A DNA stretch of 13,712 nucleotides. Source: Bacteroidota bacterium (GTDB taxonomy: Bacteria > Bacteroidota > Bacteroidia > Bacteroidales > Prolixibacteraceae). A program made the position numbers and the translations under genes. The stretch spans positions 1 to 13,712 of the forward strand of contig JAUYTA010000879.1 of NCBI GenBank assembly GCA_030695265.1. Direction: 5' to 3'. Within the stretch, counting starts at the first letter, position 1, and each line of letters starts with the position of its first letter. Under the pieces are notes generated by a model. The model ran no database searches. It was given only the letters and a program-made list of their open reading frames with translations, and was not told the origin of the DNA. Below, in pieces: positions 5,906 to 12,803 of this stretch.

Positions 5906-7066
5906 ATGAAACGAGTCCTGTTTATTCTTTTGTCTTTTGTTTCAGCAGCAACTTTTGCTCAAAATAATATTGACAAAGAACTATTAACTCAAATTCCCAA
6001 CTGTGAAAATGTTGCTTTCAATTCTTCAAGATTGATTGAACGTTTTTTTGGACAGAAAAATTATGATTCGATTGCCATTGTTTCCAATCGATGGGAAGAT
6101 TTTTGCGGAACAACAGAGCCTTTGTTTCGTTTAAAAGTTTTGACACAGATTCAAGGTAGAACATTTAGCGATATATGGATGGATAAAGATTACCTTATGA
6201 ACTTTGTTTTTCTATATCTTGATCGGCTTGATTACGCCAAAGAGCCAAATGCAAAACAGGTTTACGAACGGTATAAAATCCCTTTCGGTTATATTTCGTT
6301 GAACTCTCCTTTCGATGATTTGACGGTAGTTTGGGCAAATTCATTACTTGAGAAGGCTGATTTGTTGCCAGTTGAACGGGCATTTTGTCTGCTATATTCG
6401 AATCAAACTGACGCTTTCTGGCAAATACTGAAGGATCAAAAAGTTACTGATGCGAAACTTCAGGAGGTTTATAACGGGCAGATCCGAAAAACAAACAAAA
6501 TGGTTGAAGGTAACATAGGAATTCTAACTGGTATTTTCTTGCCTCAATCCAATTTGAAAGAATACATTGGCGTAAAACCTATTTTTGGGTTTCAGCTCGG
6601 CGCCAAATTCAATAAAATCCAGTATGATTTAACCTTTGCCTTTCGGACAGGAAAGCCAAATCACCCATACAACGTTTTTTTTAAGGATGAAATCGTCGAA
6701 ACAAATTATCAGTTTGGTGGTTACATTGGCTTAGATGTCGCATATGAATTATCGAACAATTATAAAACTGAGTTCGACATACTCGGCGGGATAGGCGGAG
6801 ATATAATGGATGCGATTAAAGGAGACCCTGATGTGGAAAATGATAGTAAATCTCTCGGGAGCTTAAACCTTAATTTAGGGCTCGGTTATAGGATCTACTC
6901 AAAAAGGATGAATTTTGTGGGATTGCAAGCCAAATATAATTTTGTGGATTTTAACAATGAAAATGGTACCAGCCTGAAAGGTAATTACATGTCGTTGGTA
7001 CTTACCTACAATTTTTTCGGAAATATTAACAAACACAATTCGTTGAAAAGAATGCAACTTAAATAA
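5906..7066 (+). CDS. Exported protein, probable outer-membrane beta-barrel, unknown function
   Basis: I do not recognise this 386-residue protein. It starts with a clear signal peptide (MKRVLFILLSFVSAATFAQ, cleavage after about residue 18). Residues 20-195 form a mixed, likely helical domain rich in aromatics. From about 200 on there are alternating hydrophobic/polar strands with many glycines and aromatic residues (for example FGFQLGAKF, YQFGGYIGLDVAYEL, LNLNLGLGYRIY, YMSLVLTYNFFG), as in small outer-membrane beta-barrels. The final strand is followed by a short basic tail. It lies between hisF (14 nt) and hisIE (1 nt), so it must be cotranscribed with them, yet nothing suggests a histidine role. 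It is AT-richer than its neighbours (19 GC of 60 at 6721-6780), which suggests later insertion. Confidence 0.75.
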   Translation: MKRVLFILLSFVSAATFAQNNIDKELLTQIPNCENVAFNSSRLIERFFGQKNYDSIAIVSNRWEDFCGTTEPLFRLKVLTQIQGRTFSDIWMDKDYLMNFVFLYLDRLDYAKEPNAKQVYERYKIPFGYISLNSPFDDLTVVWANSLLEKADLLPVERAFCLLYSNQTDAFWQILKDQKVTDAKLQEVYNGQIRKTNKMVEGNIGILTGIFLPQSNLKEYIGVKPIFGFQLGAKFNKIQYDLTFAFRTGKPNHPYNVFFKDEIVETNYQFGGYIGLDVAYELSNNYKTEFDILGGIGGDIMDAIKGDPDVENDSKSLGSLNLNLGLGYRIYSKRMNFVGLQAKYNFVDFNNENGTSLKGNYMSLVLTYNFFGNINKHNSLKRMQLK

Positions 7067-7067
7067 A

Positions 7068-7676
7068 ATGGAAAATACACAGTTAGATTTCACCAAACTT
7101 GGCAACGGACTCATCCCGGCCATTATTCAGGATAACACAACCAACGTGGTGCTGATGTTGGGATTTATGAACGAAGAAGCTGTTGCCAAAACGGAAGAAA
7201 CCGGTCAGGTGACTTTCTTTAGCCGCACCAAAAACCGGTTGTGGACAAAGGGCGAAGAATCAGGCAATTTTCTGAATGTCGTTTCAATTGCTCCCGATTG
7301 CGACAACGATACGCTTCTGATAAAAGTAAACCCGGTTGGCCCTGTTTGCCATACAGGCGATGATACCTGCTGGGGTGAAGAAAATGAAGAAAGTGATCTT
7401 CAGTTTCTGGAATATTTACAGGATTTTATCGATCAGCGCAAACTCGAAATGCCTGAAGGCTCATATACAACTTCATTGTTTCAGAAAGGAACACGCACAA
7501 TTGCCCAGAAAGTGGGAGAGGAGGCAGTTGAAACTATTATCGGCGCAATGGCCGACGATGATGAGAATTTTCTATATGAAGGCGCCGATTTGTTGTATCA
7601 CATGATTGTTTTATTGTCGCACAAAGGTTATCGCATTGAAGATTTGGCCAGAGAATTGAAGAAGCGGCACAAATAA
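7068..7676 (+). CDS. hisI: Bifunctional PR-AMP cyclohydrolase / PR-ATP pyrophosphohydrolase
   Basis: This HisIE fusion performs steps two and three of histidine synthesis: hydrolysis of PR-ATP to PR-AMP and opening of the adenine ring to ProFAR, the substrate of HisA. The 202-residue length is typical. The HisI domain (about 8-105) shows D77-C78-D79-N-D81 and the C94 and C101 ligands in VCHTGDDTCWGE for zinc and magnesium. The HisE domain (about 112-202) has KGTRTIAQKVGEEAVE with the acidic metal-binding helix and a second ADLLYH segment. The ATG comes one base after the stop of the preceding gene. It is the last gene of the his cluster; a terminator hairpin follows. Confidence 0.97.
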   Translation: MENTQLDFTKLGNGLIPAIIQDNTTNVVLMLGFMNEEAVAKTEETGQVTFFSRTKNRLWTKGEESGNFLNVVSIAPDCDNDTLLIKVNPVGPVCHTGDDTCWGEENEESDLQFLEYLQDFIDQRKLEMPEGSYTTSLFQKGTRTIAQKVGEEAVETIIGAMADDDENFLYEGADLLYHMIVLLSHKGYRIEDLARELKKRHK

Positions 7677-7710
7677 TCGCTGTTTGATATTATAATATGA
7701 TGCATATTAG

Positions 7711-7744
7711 ACGGAGGATTCTGTAAAATGAGTCCTCCGTTTTG
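7711..7744 (+). terminator. Terminator of the his cluster
   Basis: An 11-bp stem, ACGGAGGATTC paired with GAGTCCTCCGT with one G-U pair, around an 8-nt loop, followed by TTTGCATTTT. It begins 34 nt after the hisIE stop. The U tract is short and interrupted, so termination may be incomplete or partly bidirectional. Confidence 0.75.
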
Positions 7745-7837
7745 CATTTTAATGTGCCTAAATTGTTAAAATAGCAGTATTTACATAAACTTAACCCACT
7801 ACTTACCGTAAAACCAATTTCGATTGGATTATTAGGC

Positions 7838-7845
7838 TATCTTTG
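7838..7845 (+). promoter_or_regulatory. -7 box of the typA promoter
   Basis: TATCTTTG matches TAnnTTTG exactly and lies 20 nt before the typA ATG. No clear TTTG -33 element is seen at 19-21 nt distance. A short palindrome, CCAAT-ttcg-ATTGG (7814-7827), occupies the spacer region and could be an operator. Confidence 0.7.
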
Positions 7846-7865
7846 CGCCTTCATTTTTGAACCCT

Positions 7866-9671
7866 ATGCAGAAGATTAGAAACATTGCGATTATTGCCCA
7901 CGTTGACCACGGTAAAACGACATTGGTTGACAAGATGATTTACTATTGTAACATCATGAAAGAACACGAGAAGATACAGGAGTTGATTCTCGACAGCAAC
8001 GATTTGGAACGTGAAAGAGGAATTACCATTCTGGCAAAGAACGTATCTGTTATTTATAACGACATAAAAATAAACATTATAGATACTCCTGGTCACGCCG
8101 ATTTTGGTGGTGAAGTTGAACGTGTACTGAACATGGCCGATGGTGTTTTATTGCTGGTTGATGCTTTTGAAGGCACCATGCCACAAACTCGTTTTGTATT
8201 GTCGAAAGCGCTCGCTTTAGGCCTGAAACCGATTGTTGTGGTAAATAAAGTTGACAAACCAAATTGCCGTCCTGAAGAAGTTCATGAGCAGGTTTTCGAC
8301 CTGATGTACAGCTTGAATGCAACCGAAGAACAATTGAATTTCCCGACAATTTACGGATCGGCAAAACAAGGCTGGATGTCGGACGACTGGAAAGTTCCAA
8401 CTGACAACATCGAGGCTTTGCTTAAATCTATTATAAAACATATTCCCGGACCGGTTCCAAATCCCGGAACTCCGCAGGTTTTGATTACTTCACTTGATTA
8501 TTCTTCCTATGTTGGCCGTATTGCTATTGGCCGTATTCACAGGGGCGAAATCAGTGAAGGAATGAACGTTTCGCTGGTAAAACGCGATGGTTCAGTAAAA
8601 AGATGTAAAATAAAAGAACTTCATACATTCACCGGACTTGGTCGTCAAAAGGTATCGACGATGATTTCCGGAGATATTTGTGCAATGGTTGGAATCGAAG
8701 GATTCGACATTGGTGACACTGTTTGCGATTGGGAAAATCCGGAACCGCTGGATCCGATTGCTGTGGACGAACCTACCATGAGCATGACTTTCATGATTAA
8801 CAATTCACCTTTCTACGGAAAAGAAGGAAAGTATGTGACTTCACGACATCTGAAAGATCGTTTGGAAAAAGAATTGGAAAAAAACCTCGCGTTGCGCGTA
8901 ATGCCTACTGATTCGGCTGATTCGTACACCGTTTACGGACGTGGTGTGCTGCATTTGTCGGTACTTATTGAAACCATGCGCCGCGAAGGATACGAACTTC
9001 AGGTTGGTCAGCCACAGGTTTTATACAAGGAAATTATTGGCGAAAAATGTGAGCCTATCGAAGATTTGCACGTTGACGTTCCGGATGAATATTCAGGAAA
9101 AGTGGTCGAAATGGTTTCGTCGCGCAAGGGCGAAATGCAAAATATGGAACGTAAAGGCGACCGGATTCACCTCGAATTCAAGATTCCTTCACGTGGTATC
9201 ATCGGGATGCGTACCAACATGTTAACCGCAACTGCCGGTGAAGCGGTAATGAACCATCGTTTTGTTGAATATCAGCCTTACAAAGGGCCTATCGACAACA
9301 GAAACAATGGATCACTGATTGCTCTTGAAACCGGGACTGCATTTGCCTATTCAATCAGCAAACTTCAGGATCGTGGTTCATTCTTTATCGATCCAATGCA
9401 GGATATATATGAAGGACAGGTAATCGGGGAAAGCTCACGTGGCGATGATTTGACGATCAACGTTACCAAACCGAAAAAGCTCACGAATATGCGTGCTTCA
9501 GGAACTGATGACAAACTGAGATTGATCACCCCGATAAAATTCAGCCTCGAAGAAGCGCTCGAATATATCAAGGAAGATGAGTTGGTTGAGGTTACACCTC
9601 TCTCGATTCGCATGAGGAAAATTTCATTGAAAGAACACGAACGCAAACGATCTGCAAAAAACAGTCAATAA
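7866..9671 (+). CDS. typA: Ribosome-associated translational GTPase TypA/BipA
   Basis: TypA/BipA is an EF-G-like GTPase that binds the 70S ribosome and helps large-subunit assembly and growth under stress or cold. The 601-residue protein has the normal length and all GTPase motifs: P-loop AHVDHGKT (11-18), switch I RGITI (51-55), DTPGH (73-77) and NKVD (127-130). Domain II begins around residue 200, the EF-G-like domain V-type segment around 395 ([15 protein letters not shown]), and the TypA-specific C-terminal domain includes [17 protein letters not shown] chose the ATG at 7866; the in-frame TTG three codons earlier is less likely, since [19 protein letters not shown] is the standard beginning. 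It has its own promoter and a strong terminator, so it is a single-gene unit. Confidence 0.98.
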   Translation: MQKIRNIAIIAHVDHGKTTLVDKMIYYCNIMKEHEKIQELILDSNDLERERGITILAKNVSVIYNDIKINIIDTPGHADFGGEVERVLNMADGVLLLVDAFEGTMPQTRFVLSKALALGLKPIVVVNKVDKPNCRPEEVHEQVFDLMYSLNATEEQLNFPTIYGSAKQGWMSDDWKVPTDNIEALLKSIIKHIPGPVPNPGTPQVLITSLDYSSYVGRIAIGRIHRGEISEGMNVSLVKRDGSVKRCKIKELHTFTGLGRQKVSTMISGDICAMVGIEGFDIGDTVCDWENPEPLDPIAVDEPTMSMTFMINNSPFYGKEGKYVTSRHLKDRLEKELEKNLALRVMPTDSADSYTVYGRGVLHLSVLIETMRREGYELQVGQPQVLYKEIIGEKCEPIEDLHVDVPDEYSGKVVEMVSSRKGEMQNMERKGDRIHLEFKIPSRGIIGMRTNMLTATAGEAVMNHRFVEYQPYKGPIDNRNNGSLIALETGTAFAYSISKLQDRGSFFIDPMQDIYEGQVIGESSRGDDLTINVTKPKKLTNMRASGTDDKLRLITPIKFSLEEALEYIKEDELVEVTPLSIRMRKISLKEHERKRSAKNSQ

Positions 9672-9700
9672 TAAGTTTGCATGTCCAAATAGAATATAGA

Positions 9701-9735
9701 AACCCTGATCGGAACAAAACCCGATCAGGGTTTTT
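9701..9735 (+). terminator. Strong rho-independent terminator after typA
   Basis: A perfect 12-bp stem, AACCCTGATCGG with CCGATCAGGGTT, an 8-nt loop AACAAAAC, and a run of five T. It starts 30 nt after the typA stop. Confidence 0.93.
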
Positions 9736-9842
9736 CTTTGATGTGTGAATAATCATTTATTTCTTGCTTTTTCCTGAATGTGTATTGTTCTATAACACAA
9801 ATAATCACGTTTTAAAACATTCTTTTTTCAGTTTAAAAGTTG

Positions 9843-9851
9843 TACTTTTTG
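9843..9851 (+). promoter_or_regulatory. Possible -7 box, one base longer than consensus
   Basis: TACTTTTTG resembles TAnnTTTG with one extra T and lies 28 nt before the ATG at 9880. No G-containing -33 element is visible in the T-rich stretch upstream. It is the best promoter candidate between the typA terminator and the next gene. Confidence 0.4.
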
Positions 9852-9879
9852 CATAACCAATAATTTAACACTTTTCATT

Positions 9880-10581
9880 ATGAATGTCATATCAACTTGC
9901 CTTACGGGAACTGCAACTATTCTGTCATGCAGAAATATTGCACAGTCATTTAGTGAAAACATCTACGAACTCTCTTCTATCAGGCACAATTGGTCGCCTG
10001 AATATGCCGCAAATCTGAAAGAAAGAATTGATTCGATTATGCACCAGTATTTTACGGAAGAATCGCTCTCTGAACATCTCGAAAAACATGGCCAGTTTTA
10101 CGAACTAATGGTTGCCGCCTTAAAAGACGTCACCGTATTTCGCGCCGAATTGAAAGTTGATTTCAGTTACGACAAACCATTTTTGAAAGAAACTTTTGAA
10201 AGATTGGGATACGTTGATTATTACAGCGATGCGAAAAATGGCGATCATTTTAGTCTGTACAAAATGATGTCAACATTTAAGCGCAACATGGACCGTGATT
10301 TACAACAAGTGATTCTTGCCCGGGGTATCGACCAGCATTTGCTCAGCCGGCTACTTTCTTACCGGGAAAAACTGGCCGAATTAAGAAACTGTTTTGATAT
10401 TTTGCATGGCAAAGACGAATTGGGAGCCGAATTGAAACGGGAAATCAATTCTATTTATTCTGAAATAAAGGATATTTGCCGAATTGCCGCAGCGTATTAT
10501 GAGTTTGACCCTGTTCAACGCGATCGGTTCTGCTTTTATAAGGTCATGATTGGCCTTCGAAAATCGATGCTGGTAAACTGA
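9880..10581 (+). CDS. Predicted helical protein of unknown function
   Basis: I do not recognise this 233-residue protein. It appears almost wholly alpha-helical and charged, with no membrane segment and no convincing signal peptide, so a cytoplasmic location is likely. A short motif of the form [FL]-Y-[EK]-x-M with following hydrophobic/basic residues occurs three times: FYELMVAALKDV (73-84), LYKMMSTFKRNM (126-137) and FYKVMIGLRKSM (219-230). The last two are also preceded by a YY pair and a D-x-F. This suggests repeated helical units. It stands alone between the typA terminator and a bidirectional terminator, so it is probably monocistronic. The ATG at 9880 is the first in frame and gives a good distance to the putative -7 box. 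No function is proposed. Confidence 0.8.
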   Translation: MNVISTCLTGTATILSCRNIAQSFSENIYELSSIRHNWSPEYAANLKERIDSIMHQYFTEESLSEHLEKHGQFYELMVAALKDVTVFRAELKVDFSYDKPFLKETFERLGYVDYYSDAKNGDHFSLYKMMSTFKRNMDRDLQQVILARGIDQHLLSRLLSYREKLAELRNCFDILHGKDELGAELKREINSIYSEIKDICRIAAAYYEFDPVQRDRFCFYKVMIGLRKSMLVN

Positions 10582-10584
10582 TCA

Positions 10585-10623
10585 AAAAAAAATCCGGAGG
10601 CTCAAAACCTTCGGATTTTTTTT
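10585..10623. terminator. Bidirectional terminator
   Basis: A 16-bp hairpin with A-tract and T-tract on both sides: A8-TCCGGAGG and CCTTCGGA-T8, one G-U pair, loop CTCAAAA. It lies between two convergent genes, 4 nt after the stop of the plus-strand gene and 22 nt from the stop of the minus-strand DUF4494 gene, and should serve both. Confidence 0.9.
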
Positions 10624-10644
10624 ATTTAAATATTTTTCAACGTT

Positions 10645-11226
10645 TTATTCCTGATCGTCAGTTTCTTCCAATTCAGTTTCTTCGTCTTCCTCATCATCCG
10701 CAGAATAAACTACATCTAAATCTTCATCTTCAAAAACCGGAGTTTTTGTAACTTCTTTCAACGGTTTCAGGTTTGAAGGGATCTTTGCATTCACCTTATC
10801 TTCAAAATAAGGGAATACATCCACGATATTGCATATTGCCAGCGAGGTGGTTTGATACGGAACCAGCACATAGGCAAGTCCTTCTTCGAGGCGCTGAAGT
10901 GCCTGCTTCAGATCGTCGGCGGCAACCAGAAAATAGTTGTTTATTTTCTTCTCTTTTCCGGCTTTTTCATCAATGGTCACAATACCAATTCTTGCTTTGT
11001 ACCACCATTCGCCGTTTTCGTGAGGATATATTTCAACGATATTCGATTTTTTGATATTGTCAACCATAAATTCACCACGAACCATGGTTTCCATTTGCTG
11101 AATAATGCGTGTTTCAGCATCTGTAAACGATACGGCATCTACCAGATACACTTCGCTAACTTTGCGTTCGCGGCCGTCATCGTCAATTTTTACGTATTTT
11201 ACTTTACACTCGAACCAGGTTTGCAT
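10645..11226 (-). CDS. DUF4494 family protein
   Basis: A 193-residue protein of a family known mainly from Bacteroidota and without an assigned function. The family signature is visible at the N-terminus (WFECKVKY, then VSEVYLVDAVSFTDAE). The sequence is an internal duplication with a 71-residue period: W4-F...K-V-K-Y...D-D-G-R-E-R-K...Y-L-V-D-A is echoed at W75-Y...G-K-E-K-K...F-L-V-A-A, and NIVEIYP (62-68) by NIVDVFP (133-139). The last 28 residues are strongly acidic and probably disordered. There is no signal peptide or membrane segment. The ATG at 11226 lies about 20 nt after a good -7 box, so the gene has its own promoter despite following the flavodiiron gene on the same strand. Confidence 0.87.
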   Translation of the reverse strand: MQTWFECKVKYVKIDDDGRERKVSEVYLVDAVSFTDAETRIIQQMETMVRGEFMVDNIKKSNIVEIYPHENGEWWYKARIGIVTIDEKAGKEKKINNYFLVAADDLKQALQRLEEGLAYVLVPYQTTSLAICNIVDVFPYFEDKVNAKIPSNLKPLKEVTKTPVFEDEDLDVVYSADDEEDEETELEETDDQE

Positions 11227-11246
11227 ACTTTATTTTTTTTGATCTG

Positions 11247-11254
11247 CAAAGATA
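11247..11254 (-). promoter_or_regulatory. -7 box of the DUF4494 gene
   Basis: On the minus strand this reads TATCTTTG, an exact TAnnTTTG match, 20 nt before the ATG. No TTTG at the proper -33 distance is seen; one 13 nt away is too close. Confidence 0.65.
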
Positions 11255-11313
11255 TTTTCTCTTATCACAAATTGAGAGGGAAATGGAAATAGTTTTAAAC
11301 AAAATGAACAATG

Positions 11314-11346
11314 CGAACAACTGACAACAAGACAACCGATAACCAA
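11314..11346. repeat. Low-complexity GACAACC-type repeat
   Basis: The gap between the flavodiiron gene and the DUF4494 gene contains a degenerate series CGAACAACTGACAACAAG, GACAACCG, ATAACCAA. It resembles the short intergenic repeats at 1364-1450 in style but not in sequence. No other structure is seen in this gap, and no clear terminator for the flavodiiron gene. Confidence 0.45.
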
Positions 11347-11387
11347 AGCCATATTCCCTGTCAATTGCTACTGCATCACTGTAAACT

Positions 11388-12578
11388 CTATTCGCTTTGC
11401 AGTTTATCAGCCATTGCATTTGCAAGTTCGATGCACTGTGCGAATTTTTCCTGTTTCAGCGCACCTTTTTCTTCAACCGGCTGATAAACCAGGTCCCATT
11501 TAATATTTTCAGCGAATTTCTGTAGATTTTTTACGCCTCCGCCATTCCACCCAAACGATCCGAAGATTCCGAGCAGGTGGTTTTTTATTCCCATGTGCTC
11601 AATTTTGGTAACCAGACTTTCTATTGAAGGAAATAATTCGTTGTTGTATGCAGCGCTTCCGATAATGAATGCCTTGTATTTAAAAATATCGCTGATGATG
11701 TAGGATATGTGGGTTTTTGATGCATCGTAAACCCGAATGTTTTTTATTCCGCGAACGGCAAGCTGTCTGGCAATCACATCAGCCATTTTAGCTGTATTCC
11801 CGTACATCGAACCATAAACAATTACAGCACCGGTTTCAGTGGTGTAAGTACTCCATTGCTGGTAGCGATCTATAATGTAACGAATGTCGGTGCGCCAAAC
11901 CGGTCCGTGAGTTGCGGCAAGCATTTTTATATCTATACTTTCAATCTTCTTCAATGCCCGTTGGGTATGTGGACAATATTTGCCAACGATGTTGGTATAA
12001 TACCGCATTAATTCTTCTTCATACATTGCAAGGTTTATTTCATCGTCGAAAATTCCGCCGTCAAGTGTGCCGAAACTCCCGAAAGCATCGCCCGTGAAAA
12101 GGATTTTGCTGGTCATTTCATAGCTCACCATTGTTTCGGGCCAGTGTACCATAGGAATCGTGGCAAATCTTAACCGGCGTTTTCCAAGAGGTAATTCCGA
12201 ATCATCGTAAACTTCCAGCGTGTTTACTGTAAGCATGTAAAAGTTGGCAACCATGTCGAAGGTCTTTTTATTGCCAACAAGTGTTATTTTCGGATATTTG
12301 TCAACTACTGCTTTTAATGCTCCTGAATGATCGGGTTCCATGTGGTTGATCACCAGATAATCGACCGGACGGCCATTGGCCAGAGTTTCGATTTGTTCGA
12401 GGTAATTGTCAATAAAAGAATGTTCTACCGTGTCGATCAGTGCAATTTTTTCATCAACTATTAAGTATGAATTATAGGATACTCCGTTTGGAATAGGCCA
12501 TAAATTTTCGAATAAGTGAGTTCTTCGGTCGTTGAACCCAAGGTAATAAATATCTTCAGCTAAATTTACCTGATGCAT
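11388..12578 (-). CDS. fprA: A-type flavodiiron protein (O2/NO reductase)
   Basis: Flavodiiron proteins reduce oxygen to water, or nitric oxide to nitrous oxide, in the cytoplasm of anaerobes and microaerobes, usually with electrons from rubredoxin. The 396-residue protein is a complete class A member. The beta-lactamase-like domain (about 1-245) has all diiron ligands in place: H79, E81 and D83 in NHMEPDHSG, H145 in VHWPETM, D164 in TGDAFG, H224 in ATHGP. H84 follows D83 as usual. The flavodoxin domain (about 250-396) has the FMN phosphate loop YGSMYGNTAKM and a second flavin loop FGSFGWNGGG. No rubredoxin gene is visible nearby. The promoter is unclear: TATTTTCG on the minus strand upstream is one base off the -7 consensus. 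It suggests an oxygen-sensitive, fermentative or facultatively anaerobic life style. Confidence 0.95.
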   Translation of the reverse strand: MHQVNLAEDIYYLGFNDRRTHLFENLWPIPNGVSYNSYLIVDEKIALIDTVEHSFIDNYLEQIETLANGRPVDYLVINHMEPDHSGALKAVVDKYPKITLVGNKKTFDMVANFYMLTVNTLEVYDDSELPLGKRRLRFATIPMVHWPETMVSYEMTSKILFTGDAFGSFGTLDGGIFDDEINLAMYEEELMRYYTNIVGKYCPHTQRALKKIESIDIKMLAATHGPVWRTDIRYIIDRYQQWSTYTTETGAVIVYGSMYGNTAKMADVIARQLAVRGIKNIRVYDASKTHISYIISDIFKYKAFIIGSAAYNNELFPSIESLVTKIEHMGIKNHLLGIFGSFGWNGGGVKNLQKFAENIKWDLVYQPVEEKGALKQEKFAQCIELANAMADKLQSE

Positions 12579-12714
12579 ATAGAAATGTTTTGATATCGTG
12601 TTTAATAGGTTACGAAAATAAGCAAATTAAGACAAACCGTGCAGCGCTTTATTTCTTTCATTCTGAAATTAAGATAAAGATTACAAAAATTGGATCTGGC
12701 ATTTAATGCGGGAT

Positions 12715-12745
12715 TTTGTAGTTGACTTTTACCTTTGTACTTTTG
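12715..12745 (+). promoter_or_regulatory. Promoter of mltG with doubled -7 box
   Basis: TTTG at 12715-12718 is followed after exactly 19 nt by TACTTTTG (12738-12745), both matching the Bacteroidota consensus. A second perfect -7 box, TACCTTTG, lies directly before it at 12730-12737 but would leave only 11 nt to the -33 element. The expected start is about 12751, giving a leader near 50 nt. A 6-bp palindrome TCCGAA-N9-TTCGGA (12747-12767) spans the expected start. Confidence 0.75.
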
Positions 12746-12803
12746 CTCCGAATTTAGGTACTTCGGAACAAATCACTATTTTTATCGAAAAAACCGGATT
12801 AAA

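Noticed and set aside
7857..7865. Upstream TTG start for typA
   Set aside because: Only three extra codons, while the ATG at 7866 matches the standard N-terminus and lies well placed after the -7 box.
10852..11292. Plus-strand open frame of 146 codons
   Set aside because: It lies antisense to the well-supported DUF4494 gene, and the product has no recognisable features.
12579..12803. Small gene or RNA in the divergent gap between fprA and mltG
   Set aside because: Apart from the mltG promoter and its palindrome I see no open frame with support and no strong RNA structure.
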